This document shows positions 1 to 5,566 of a stretch of 5,566 bases of DNA, one piece after another (position 1 is the first letter of the stretch; every line of letters begins with the position of its first letter). The notes under the pieces were generated by a model. The model was given only the letters and a program-made list of their open reading frames with translations. It ran no database searches and was not told the origin of the DNA. This DNA comes from UBA4615 sp044342535 (GTDB taxonomy: Bacteria > Pseudomonadota > Gammaproteobacteria > Burkholderiales > Burkholderiaceae_E). The translations under genes were made by a program, and so were the position numbers. The DNA lies in contig JBIIPQ010000293.1 in assembly GCA_044342535.1 (NCBI GenBank), positions 1 through 5,566 on the forward strand. The letters are read 5' to 3'.

Positions 1-682
1 GGACGGCCCGACCACCGAGGCGGTGCTCTTCGGTGCGGCCGACGGCGTGGCCGCCGTGATGGCGCCGGGCACGCTGCTCGTCGACATGGCCTCGATCCGA
101 CCGGCCGAGGCGCGCGACCACGCCGCTCGGCTGCACGCGCTCGGCATCGCCCACGTCGATGCGCCTGTGTCCGGCGGCACGATCGGTGCCCAGGCCGGCA
201 CGCTCGCGATCATGGCCGGCGGCGACGAGGCCGAGGTGGCGCGCGCACGCGCAGCGCTCCCCGCGCTCGGGCGCTGGACCCACGTCGGGCCCTCGGGCAC
301 CGGGCAGCTCGCCAAGCTCGCCAACCAGATGATCGTCGGCGTCACCATCGGCGCGGTCGCCGAGGCGCTGCTGCTGTGCGAGCGCGGCGGCGCGGATCCG
401 GCGCGTGTCCGTCAGGCGCTCTCCGGCGGCTTCGCCGACAGCCGCATCCTGCAGGTCCACGGCGAGCGGATGGTCACCCGCGACTTCGCGCCCCGCGCCC
501 GCATGACCGTGCAGCTCAAGGACATGCGCAATGCGCTCGCCGCCGCCGCCGAGATCGGCCTCGAGGCGCCGATCACCACCCAGTTCGAGTCCCTGTACGC
601 CGACGCGGTCGCGCATGGGCTCGCCGACCTCGACCACTCGGGCCTCTTCGTCGAACTGGCCCGCCGCAACGGCATCGAATGA
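1..682 (+). CDS. NAD(P)-dependent reductase, 3-hydroxyisobutyrate dehydrogenase / tartronate semialdehyde reductase (GarR-like) family, 5' partial
   Basis: The reading frame is open from base 2, so the N-terminal Rossmann GxGxMG part lies upstream of the window; the GTG at 23 is an internal valine codon, not a start. What remains covers the end of the NAD(P)-binding domain and the whole all-helical C-terminal domain. Visible family signatures are DAPVSGG (158-178) followed by GAQAGTLAIMAGG, and the GPSGTGQLAKLANQ segment, where the lysine codon at 314-316 is the family's catalytic Lys and the Asn codon at 323-325 its conserved partner. AEALLL, GGFADSRILQ and LDHSGLF are further typical blocks. 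The family reduces short 3-oxo acids or oxidises 3-hydroxy acids in the cytosol. The blocks look closest to 2-hydroxy-3-oxopropionate reductase, but the substrate cannot be read from sequence. Its TGA overlaps the ATG of the next gene (ATGA at 679-682), implying co-translation with the deacylase. Confidence 0.93.
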   Translation, partial: DGPTTEAVLFGAADGVAAVMAPGTLLVDMASIRPAEARDHAARLHALGIAHVDAPVSGGTIGAQAGTLAIMAGGDEAEVARARAALPALGRWTHVGPSGTGQLAKLANQMIVGVTIGAVAEALLLCERGGADPARVRQALSGGFADSRILQVHGERMVTRDFAPRARMTVQLKDMRNALAAAAEIGLEAPITTQFESLYADAVAHGLADLDHSGLFVELARRNGIE

Positions 683-2382
683 GCACGAACATGACCGCTT
701 CCCCCGATCTCCTGATCCGCCAGGCCCTCGTCTTCGACGGCACCGGCGCCGAGCCCGCCGTGCGCGACGTCCTGGTGCGGGGCGGCCTGATCGCCGCCGT
801 CGGCACCGACCTGCCCGCGCAAGGCGCCGAGGTCGTCGACGCCGCCGGCCTCGCGCTGATGCCCGGCATCATCGACAGCCACACCCACTTCGACGCCCAG
901 GTCACCTGGGACGCGACCGTGCGCCCGTCGCCGGCGCTCGGCGTGACCACCGCGGTGATCGGCAACTGCGGCTTCACCATCGCCCCCTGCCGGCCGCAGG
1001 ACCGCGACATCACGATGCGCAACCTCGTGCAGGTCGAGGGCATGTCGCTGGATGTCCTGCGCCAGGGCATCGACTGGAGCTTCGAGACCTTCCCGGAGTA
1101 CCTCGAGCTGCTGCGCCGCCGGGGCAGCGTGGTCAACCTCGCCGCCTACGTCGGCCACTCGTCGGTGCGCACCTGGGTGATGGGGGCGGACGCGACCGCA
1201 CGTGCCGCCACCGATGCCGAGATCGCCGCGATGGCACAGGTGGTTCGCGAGGCGATGGCCGCGGGCGCGGTCGGCTTCGCGAGCAGCACCAGCCCCGCGC
1301 ACAACGGCGAGGGCGGCACGCCGATGCCCTCGCGGCTGGCGAGCGACGCCGAGATGCACGCGCTGACGATGGCGATGGGCGAGGGCGGCCGCGGCGTCTA
1401 CATGGTCACCAAGGGCGGGCAGATGCCGGTGCCCTTCCTCGAGTCGCTGTCGGCCGACTCGGGGCGGCCGGTGATGGTCGCCGCGCTGCTGCACAACGGC
1501 ACCAACCCGCAGGCGGTGTTCCGCGACCTCGACGCGATCACCGCCGCCAACGAACGCGGCCGGCGGCTGGTCGGCCAGGTGTCATGCTGCCCGCTGTCGA
1601 TGGACTTCACGCTGGCCTCGCCCTATCCGGTCGAGGGGCTGGCCGCCTGGCGGCCGGCGCTGGGTGTCAGCGGCGAGGCGCTGAAGGCGGTGCTGGGCGA
1701 CCCGGCGTTCCGCGCCGCGGTGCGCGCCGAGATCGCCGCGCCCGCCACCTTCCGGCTCTTCAACGGCGAGTGGGGCAAGGTGCAGGTGACCGAGGTCGCC
1801 GACCCCGTGCACGCCGCGCTCGAGCAGCGCTCGATCGCCGAGATCGCCGGCGAGCAGGGCCGCGATCCGCTCGACGTGTTCCTCGACCTCGCGCTCGCCG
1901 AGGACCTGAAGACCGTGTTCACCGCGATGCTGCTCAACAGCGACGAGGCGGCGGTCGGCCGGATGCTCACCCATCCGCACAGCCTGGTGTCGCTGTCGGA
2001 CGCGGGCGCGCACCTGACCTTCTTCAACGACGCGGGCTTCGGCCTGCACCTGATGGGCCACTGGGCGCGCGAGCTCGGCGTCATGGGGCTGTCCGACGCG
2101 GTGCGGCGACTGACCTCGCAGCCGGCCGCGATCTTCGGCATGACCGACCGCGGCACGATCCGCGAGGGGCTGGCGGCGGACCTGCTGCTCTTCGATCCGG
2201 CGACGGTCGGGCGCGGCCCGAAGCGCCGGGTGTTCGACCTGCCGGGCGGCGCGCCGCGGCTCGACACCGCGGCGCTCGGCGTGCATGGCGTGTGGGTGAA
2301 CGGACGGCGCGTGGCCGATGCGGGCGGCCTGCTGCCCGAGGCGCCGCGGGCCGGACGCCTGCTGACCGAGTTCGCGGCCTGA
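679..2382 (+). CDS. Amidohydrolase, D-aminoacylase (N-acyl-D-amino-acid deacylase) family
   Basis: A 567-residue cytosolic metal-dependent hydrolase, expected to cleave an amide bond of an N-acyl amino acid or related compound. An N-terminal beta-sandwich segment (about 10-60) leads to the TIM barrel. The metal motif HTH is at H68/H70 within GIIDSHTHFDAQ. IGNCGF carries C97, matching the metal-bridging Cys of D-aminoacylases. VGHSSVR follows with H160, H272 sits in ALLHNG, and the catalytic Asp is D441 in SDAGAHLT. The C-terminal QPAAIFGMTDRGTIREGLAADLLLFD block is the usual amidohydrolase closing segment. Aligned by eye, the GVYATHMR-type segment of classical D-aminoacylases is GVYMVTKGG here, placing K245 where a metal-binding His is expected, so substrate or chemistry may differ. 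The ATG at 679 was chosen because it overlaps the upstream stop; the ATG at 691 is an alternative, and neither has a strong Shine-Dalgarno. A 5' extension back to 376 would only read through the reductase in the wrong frame. Confidence 0.93.
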   Translation: MSTNMTASPDLLIRQALVFDGTGAEPAVRDVLVRGGLIAAVGTDLPAQGAEVVDAAGLALMPGIIDSHTHFDAQVTWDATVRPSPALGVTTAVIGNCGFTIAPCRPQDRDITMRNLVQVEGMSLDVLRQGIDWSFETFPEYLELLRRRGSVVNLAAYVGHSSVRTWVMGADATARAATDAEIAAMAQVVREAMAAGAVGFASSTSPAHNGEGGTPMPSRLASDAEMHALTMAMGEGGRGVYMVTKGGQMPVPFLESLSADSGRPVMVAALLHNGTNPQAVFRDLDAITAANERGRRLVGQVSCCPLSMDFTLASPYPVEGLAAWRPALGVSGEALKAVLGDPAFRAAVRAEIAAPATFRLFNGEWGKVQVTEVADPVHAALEQRSIAEIAGEQGRDPLDVFLDLALAEDLKTVFTAMLLNSDEAAVGRMLTHPHSLVSLSDAGAHLTFFNDAGFGLHLMGHWARELGVMGLSDAVRRLTSQPAAIFGMTDRGTIREGLAADLLLFDPATVGRGPKRRVFDLPGGAPRLDTAALGVHGVWVNGRRVADAGGLLPEAPRAGRLLTEFAA

Positions 2383-2391
2383 CGCGCAGGC
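2377..2391. terminator. Small hairpin between convergent genes, possible bidirectional terminator
   Basis: GCCTG (2377-2381) and CAGGC (2387-2391) form a perfect 5-bp stem with a 5-nt loop, overlapping the stop codon of the deacylase and ending three bases before the stop of the convergent flavoprotein gene. There is no T-tract on either side, and such short GC stems occur by chance in DNA this rich in G+C, so a terminator role is only a suggestion from position. Confidence 0.2.
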
Positions 2392-2393
2392 TC

Positions 2394-4493
2394 TCAGCGC
2401 ACGCGGCGCTGCGGGTCGGCGAGCAGGCCAGGGAGCAGCGCATCGGCCGCCTCGGCCCCAGACATCATCGCCGGCTCCACCCCTGCGCCGCGCGTCATGG
2501 CCCCTGCGAACACGAGCCCGGGCAGCGGGCTGCGCCGGTGAAGCTGGCCGAACGGCAGCCCGACACCGTAGATCGAGCCCATCGTGCTGGAACCGTATCG
2601 GCGGAAGGTGAGCGGGCTGGCCTCGCGACGGAAGACGATCCGCTCGGCGAGGCCGGGGATCAGCGTGCCGGCGACGGCGATCATCGCGTCGGCGGTGCGT
2701 GCCTTGCGCTCGAGGTAGGCCGGCGAGCCGCGCTGCCCGACCGGGTCGAAGCGCTCGGGGTCGTCGAACCAGCCCGCGGCCTCGTCCGGCGGAACGACCT
2801 GCATCAGCTCGACGGTGTGGAAGCCCGGGGGCGCGGCGCCGGGATCGACGCGGGACGGCAGCACCATCTCCATCTCGATCCCGCCGGCGTCGACGTGCAT
2901 GACTGGCGGCAGCTCGGGTGGGTCCCCGCGGACGCCGAGGTGCACCATGAACATCGACATCGCCGGCTCGAGGACGCGGAGCTGCTCTCGGAACCCCGCG
3001 GGCAGTGCGTCCGCCGGCAGCATGCCGCGTGAGAAGGCGATCGCATCGCCGTTGTAGACGACCGTCCGTGCGCGGACCTCGGTGCCGTCGGCCAGCCTCA
3101 GGCCGGCGACCCGCGTCCCGTCCATGGACGCCAGCACGCGCTCGACGCGCGTACCCAGGCGCACGCTGCCACCGTCCAGCGCGATGCTGTCCGCGAGCCA
3201 CTGGGTGATCGTGCCCGAGCCGCCGATCGGATAGTGGCCGCCGTGCACGAAGTAGCCCAGCAGGGGCGCGAACTCGCCGACGCGCAGGGCGTGCGGCCGG
3301 TGGGTGACGTAGAAGCCGATCCGTTCGATCAGCGCGCGGGCCTCGCCGGTGACGCCGTGGTGGGCCATCAGCTCTGCGAGCGGGCGCTGCAGCCAGCGGA
3401 CCGCGAGCGGGTGTGCCCGCGCGTAGTCGATCAGCGCGGCGACAGTCCCGGGCTGGCCGGGCACGCCACCGCGATCCCGGGATGTCGCGTACATCGAATC
3501 GAAGAGGGTACGGCCGTCGGCGAGCAGCGCGCGAAGCGGAGCCGCCGATTCCGGATATCGGCGCGCCACCGACGCGACGAAGTCGTCCCAGTCGCGCGGG
3601 ACGTCCCAGCGGCCGCGCGCGTCGACGAAGCCGTGGTCCAGGCGCCGGCGCTCGATGGCGTCGTCGAGGTCTAGCCGCGCGAGGACGGCGCGGACCGCCG
3701 CGCCGTCGAACCAGCCCGACACGTCGTGCACGCCCGCGTCGAACCGGAACGTCAGCGGCCGGTCGTCGATCCAGGCGGTGCCCTCCCAGCAGTGGCAGAA
3801 GCCGCCCGGCTTGTCGTGAGCCTCGAAGACCGCGACCTTCGCGCCGGCGCGGGCCAGCAGGGCGGCCGCGGTGAGGCCGCCCACGCCGGCGCCCACGACC
3901 GCGACGTCGAGTTCTGTGCCATCGTCGCGCGCAAGGTCGAGCAGTGGCGAGCGCCACGGATGCGGATCGGCCGTCGCGATGCGCGCCGTGAGGGCGTGCC
4001 GGACGGCGAACGGCGGCAGCAGTACCGAGGCGGGCCCCGCGAAGGCCATCGGCAGCCATTGGGCCAGCGGCCCGAGCCCGGCGAGCGTAGCGATGCCCAT
4101 CCATGCGACGACGGCGGCCCAGAGCAAGGACAGCAAGCGGTTCACCAGGACGAACGCCGGGTCGTCGGTCATGCCCGGCCAGTCGGCGGCCGACGCCGCC
4201 GCGGTCCACGGCCGTTTCACCGCGACGCCGAACGCCATCAGCGCGGCGGCCGCGAGCGTGGCCGCGCCCTCTACGGTGCCGCGACCCGCGGGGGCGAGTG
4301 CCGCTGCGGCGGCGATGGCCAGCACGGCCGCCAGGCCGGCGGGCAGCAGCGTGTCGAGGCGGCGGCGACGGCAGATGACGGCGATCGCCATCGCGAGCAG
4401 GGCGGCGACTGCGGCCGCGACCGGTCGGCCGCCGGCCGACCAGAACAGGATGAGGGGGGACAGCAATGACGTGGCGATGATGAAGGTTTTCAT
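2394..4493 (-). CDS. Membrane-anchored FAD-dependent oxidoreductase, carotenoid isomerase / retinol saturase-like (CrtI superfamily), with N-terminal multi-helix membrane domain
   Basis: A 699-residue protein in two parts. Residues 1-165 hold about six hydrophobic segments (roughly 4-19, 24-40, 49-67, 76-92, 118-141, 146-163). Positive clusters CRRRR (41-45) and KRPW (93-96) suggest, by the positive-inside rule, that the second part faces the cytoplasm. From residue 195 comes the FAD Rossmann fold: LDVAVVGAGVGG (GxGxxG at 201-206), the ribose-binding acidic residue E224 and KPGG (228-231). YPIGGSGTI (421-429) is the typical block of carotenoid-isomerase and retinol-saturase-like enzymes. GLVFAGAMTRGAGVEP (659-674) closes the FAD site. 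Such enzymes isomerise, saturate or desaturate polyene or other hydrophobic substrates; the actual substrate is unknown. CrtI-type proteins are usually about 500 residues with no such membrane domain. The ATG at 4493 has only a weak GGAA upstream. The gene follows the DUF2141 gene by 45 bp, probably in one transcript. No other carotenoid gene is present, so a carotenoid role is not shown. Confidence 0.88.
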   Translation of the reverse strand: MKTFIIATSLLSPLILFWSAGGRPVAAAVAALLAMAIAVICRRRRLDTLLPAGLAAVLAIAAAAALAPAGRGTVEGAATLAAAALMAFGVAVKRPWTAAASAADWPGMTDDPAFVLVNRLLSLLWAAVVAWMGIATLAGLGPLAQWLPMAFAGPASVLLPPFAVRHALTARIATADPHPWRSPLLDLARDDGTELDVAVVGAGVGGLTAAALLARAGAKVAVFEAHDKPGGFCHCWEGTAWIDDRPLTFRFDAGVHDVSGWFDGAAVRAVLARLDLDDAIERRRLDHGFVDARGRWDVPRDWDDFVASVARRYPESAAPLRALLADGRTLFDSMYATSRDRGGVPGQPGTVAALIDYARAHPLAVRWLQRPLAELMAHHGVTGEARALIERIGFYVTHRPHALRVGEFAPLLGYFVHGGHYPIGGSGTITQWLADSIALDGGSVRLGTRVERVLASMDGTRVAGLRLADGTEVRARTVVYNGDAIAFSRGMLPADALPAGFREQLRVLEPAMSMFMVHLGVRGDPPELPPVMHVDAGGIEMEMVLPSRVDPGAAPPGFHTVELMQVVPPDEAAGWFDDPERFDPVGQRGSPAYLERKARTADAMIAVAGTLIPGLAERIVFRREASPLTFRRYGSSTMGSIYGVGLPFGQLHRRSPLPGLVFAGAMTRGAGVEPAMMSGAEAADALLPGLLADPQRRVR

Positions 4494-4538
4494 GGTCGTT
4501 CCGAGGAGGTGGACGAAAGCGGGCGGTCCGGCGAGGCG

Positions 4539-4979
4539 TCAGCGGTCGAGCTTGATTCTCACGCGCACGTCGGACACTGTTACCGCGAACCTGGCCTGGG
4601 GCCATTCCGGCGGGCCCCGGCGCGCCGCGACGCCCGAGAAGCCGAACGGTTCCGTGGGGATGCCGAAGACGTTCGTGTCGAGCCTGCCGTTCCGGTTGAG
4701 GTCGTGAAACGCGGCGATGGCGTAGTCGCCAGGCGGGAGATCGTCGAAGCGCAGGGTCGATCCGCCGGGCTGGGGCTCGAGCGCCCGCGTCCGGAACGGC
4801 ACCTTCATGAAGCGGTCGGCGCTGGCGTAGAGCGCGACCATCACCGTGCCTTCGGCGGACGCGAGGCCGTCGATCTCAACGTCGAGCGATGCCGCGAGCG
4901 CCGGCGTGGCGGCGGCCGCCAGCAGTGCCGCGGCGAACGTGTGTGCTGCGGCGCAGCAGAGGATGCGGGGACGGGTCAT
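4539..4979 (-). CDS. Exported DUF2141 domain protein
   Basis: A 146-residue protein with a clear Sec signal peptide: basic MTRPR, an Ala/Leu-rich core, and a likely cleavage after ALA at residue 29. The mature part of about 117 residues fits DUF2141: an opening strand, GTVMVALYAS (44-53), then DLPPGDYAIAAFHDLNRNGR (80-99) leading to LDTNVFGIPTEPFGFS (100-115), then GPPEWPQARF (122-131). The D93-x-N95-x-N97-x-R99-x-D101 spacing resembles a calcium-binding loop, and the fold is probably a small beta-sandwich acting in the periplasm or at the outer surface. The molecular function of the family is unknown to me. The start is well supported by AGGAG seven bases upstream. It is the first gene of a likely two-gene unit with the membrane flavoprotein. 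The three frames on the opposite strand are open but show no family features. Confidence 0.9.
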   Translation of the reverse strand: MTRPRILCCAAAHTFAAALLAAAATPALAASLDVEIDGLASAEGTVMVALYASADRFMKVPFRTRALEPQPGGSTLRFDDLPPGDYAIAAFHDLNRNGRLDTNVFGIPTEPFGFSGVAARRGPPEWPQARFAVTVSDVRVRIKLDR

Positions 4980-4986
4980 CGCGGAG

Positions 4987-4991
4987 CTCCT
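4987..4991 (-). promoter_or_regulatory. Ribosome binding site of the DUF2141 gene
   Basis: On the minus strand this reads AGGAG, seven bases before the ATG at 4979. It is the best Shine-Dalgarno match in the window and fixes the start of the exported protein so that the signal peptide is intact. Confidence 0.75.
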
Positions 4992-4998
4992 GTGGAAT

Positions 4999-5013
4999 CG
5001 ATCGACGCGATCG
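4999..5013. repeat. CGATCG-ACG-CGATCG repeat in the DUF2141 leader
   Basis: Two copies of the self-complementary hexamer CGATCG (4999-5004 and 5008-5013) are separated by three bases, forming both a direct and an inverted repeat. They lie 20-34 bases before the DUF2141 start codon, where an operator or a leader hairpin could act. The hexamer is common in GC-rich genomes, so function is uncertain. Confidence 0.35.
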
Positions 5014-5018
5014 TGTCG

Positions 5019-5028
5019 TGGGATCCCA
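5019..5028. repeat. 10-bp perfect palindrome TGGGATCCCA
   Basis: A perfect 10-bp palindrome six bases from the CGATCG pair and 40-49 bases before the DUF2141 start. The flanking bases do not extend the symmetry. It could be half of a regulator site, but chance is a fair explanation. Confidence 0.3.
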
Positions 5029-5126
5029 GCGTGGCTGGATCACGGACGCGAGTCAGCCGGCCTGCGACGAAGACCCTGTGCGGTGGCGCGGATCGACGCC
5101 GATGCGCCGCGAGTCGAGCCGTGGAT

Positions 5127-5154
5127 TTGCGCCACTGCGTCGACTGCGGTCCAA
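5127..5154. repeat. Imperfect dyad TTG..CC / GG..CAA with an ACTGCG direct repeat
   Basis: TTGCGCC (5127-5133) and GGTCCAA (5148-5154) pair at five of seven positions around a common centre. Between and overlapping them, ACTGCG occurs twice (5134-5139 and 5143-5148) with a 9-bp period. The site lies 65-92 bases before the second reductase start, a usual place for an activator or repressor site. The symmetry is partial, so this is a weak candidate. Confidence 0.25.
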
Positions 5155-5210
5155 TCCCGTCCTCCCGGTTCCGCAGCGGACCTACGATGGCCGCGCCTCG
5201 CGCGGCGAGC

Positions 5211-5214
5211 GAGG
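5211..5214 (+). promoter_or_regulatory. Weak ribosome binding site of the second reductase gene
   Basis: GAGG lies four bases before the ATG at 5219. The spacing is short, but this start places the GIGLMG nucleotide-binding motif eight residues into the protein, as expected for the family. Confidence 0.4.
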
Positions 5215-5218
5215 CAGC

Positions 5219-5566
5219 ATGACCCGACGCATCGGCATGATCGGCATCGGCCTGATGGGCCACGGCATCGCGTACAACCAAGGGCCATCCGCTCGCGGTG
5301 CTCGAGCACGCGGGCAACCAGCCGCTCGGCGAGCTGCTCGCGCTCGGCGTGACGACGCGCACGACGGGCGCCGCGGTCGCCGCCGACAGCGAGGTCGTGA
5401 TCCTCTGCGTGACCGGCAGCCCCCAGGTCGAGGCGGTGCTGACCGGTGCCGACGGCGTACTCGCAGGCATGCGCCCGGGCACCATCGTCGTCGACTGCTC
5501 GACCGCGATCCCCGAGTCCACCGTGCGCATGGCCGAGGCGGTGCACGCCGCGGGCGGGCGCTTCGT
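5219..5566 (+). pseudogene. NAD(P)-dependent reductase, 3-hydroxyisobutyrate dehydrogenase family, frameshifted and 3' partial
   Basis: From the ATG at 5219 the product begins MTRRIGMIGIGLMGHGIAYN, an N-terminal Rossmann strand and GxGxMG dinucleotide-binding motif typical of the beta-hydroxyacid dehydrogenase family. After the Asn codon at 5276-5278 the family sequence continues in a different frame from the AAG at 5280: KGHPLAVLEHAGNQPLGELL, then VVILCVTGSPQVEAVL, GADGVLAGMRPGT, IVVDCSTAIPEST and VHAAGGRF up to the window edge. One base (5279) sits between the two halves, where relatives normally have about three residues (as in NLLxKGH), so an 8-bp loss is the simplest reading. Without correction the first frame stays open to the window end but gives only an Arg-rich nonsense chain. 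The gene is therefore broken, or the sequence has an error here. It is a paralogue of the reductase at the left edge; the catalytic Lys region lies beyond the window. Confidence 0.85.
5278..5281 (+). other. Frameshift junction in the second reductase
   Basis: The left frame ends with AAC (5276-5278) and the right frame begins with AAG (5280-5282), leaving a single C at 5279 in place of roughly nine expected bases. There is no homopolymer run here and no slippery heptamer of the kind used for programmed frameshifting, which favours a deletion or an assembly error over recoding. Confidence 0.75.

Larger units (their letters stand above)
4980..5218. promoter_or_regulatory. Divergent intergenic region with presumed outward promoters
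   Basis: This 239-bp stretch separates the start of the DUF2141 gene (leftward) from the start of the second reductase (rightward), so promoters for both should lie here. I see no convincing -35/-10 pair. For the rightward gene, TACGAT (5183-5188) matches the -10 consensus at four of six positions but lacks a good -35. For the leftward gene, TTGGAC (reading 5155 to 5150 on the minus strand) is a possible -35 with only a poor -10 after it. The richest local A+T is around 5121-5128 and 5151-5155. The region also holds short palindromes and a direct repeat, listed separately. No small gene is evident. Confidence 0.4.

Noticed and set aside
376..678. Upstream extension of the deacylase
   Set aside because: The frame is open but would translate the reductase gene out of frame into Arg-rich sequence; family alignment begins near DLLIRQALVFDG just after 679.
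412..1494. 360-codon minus-strand frame opposite the deacylase
   Set aside because: The product is His/Arg/Gly-rich with no recognisable domain, and it lies opposite well-conserved coding sequence.
531..3032. 833-codon open frame on the plus strand
   Set aside because: It is an out-of-frame shadow of the reductase and deacylase running into antisense of the flavoprotein; the product is Arg-rich, without motifs, while the overlapping frames carry clear conserved domains.
3726..4469. 247-codon and overlapping plus-strand frames opposite the flavoprotein
   Set aside because: They mirror the flavoprotein codons and show only biased composition; the minus-strand frame has an FAD fold and membrane helices.
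1582..4605. 1007-codon open frame on the minus strand
   Set aside because: It spans the antisense of the deacylase and an alternative frame of the flavoprotein. Its product is Arg/Pro/Ala-rich with no family motif, a normal artefact in such GC-rich DNA.
4509..5222. Plus-strand frame across the DUF2141 gene and intergenic region
   Set aside because: It has no family features, lies opposite a protein with a signal peptide and DUF2141 motifs, and ends exactly where the second reductase starts.
5270..5290. Programmed ribosomal frameshift in the second reductase
   Set aside because: No slippery heptamer or downstream structure is apparent, and a frame change alone would still leave about three expected residues missing, so a deletion or sequence error fits better.
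4976..5546. Minus-strand frames over the intergenic region and second reductase
   Set aside because: They are antisense shadows of the reductase; no ribosome binding site or motif supports them.
1..5566. Defence system, CRISPR array, mobile element or RNA gene
   Set aside because: No spaced direct repeats, transposase, recombinase, nuclease or tRNA/rRNA-like sequence was visible; all coding space belongs to metabolic or exported proteins.

Overview
The window is very GC-rich DNA (about 70% or more G+C by eye), densely coded, with short intergenic gaps and third codon positions almost always G or C. The protein families fit a free-living high-GC proteobacterium, with Burkholderiales-type Betaproteobacteria my best but low-confidence guess. 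I see no rRNA, tRNA, insertion sequence, phage gene or CRISPR array.

Region 1 (1-2382, plus strand) is a two-gene unit. It opens inside a reductase of the 3-hydroxyisobutyrate dehydrogenase / tartronate semialdehyde reductase family, whose 5' end lies outside the window. The reductase stop overlaps the start of a 567-residue D-aminoacylase-type amidohydrolase in an ATGA arrangement, so the two are very likely translated together in catabolism of an unidentified N-acyl or cyclic amide compound.

Region 2 (2394-4979, minus strand) converges on region 1 with only 11 bp between stop codons. Its first gene encodes a small exported DUF2141 protein. 45 bp downstream is a 699-residue protein in which about 165 residues of membrane helices are fused to a carotenoid-isomerase / retinol-saturase-like FAD oxidoreductase. 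This exported-protein plus membrane-anchored-flavoprotein pair is the least ordinary part of the window.

Region 3 (4980-5218) is a 239-bp divergent intergenic region with several short palindromes and repeats, and it must hold the outward promoters. It leads to region 4 (5219-5566, plus strand), the 5' part of a second reductase of the same superfamily as the first gene. That gene is frameshifted after about 20 codons: the Rossmann start is in one frame and the rest in another, with about three residues missing, which fits an 8-bp deletion or a sequence error. It runs off the window.

Overall this looks like accessory catabolic and redox DNA, with two paralogous beta-hydroxyacid-dehydrogenase-type reductases bracketing a deacylase and a flavoprotein unit. 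I found no clear defence system or mobile system.
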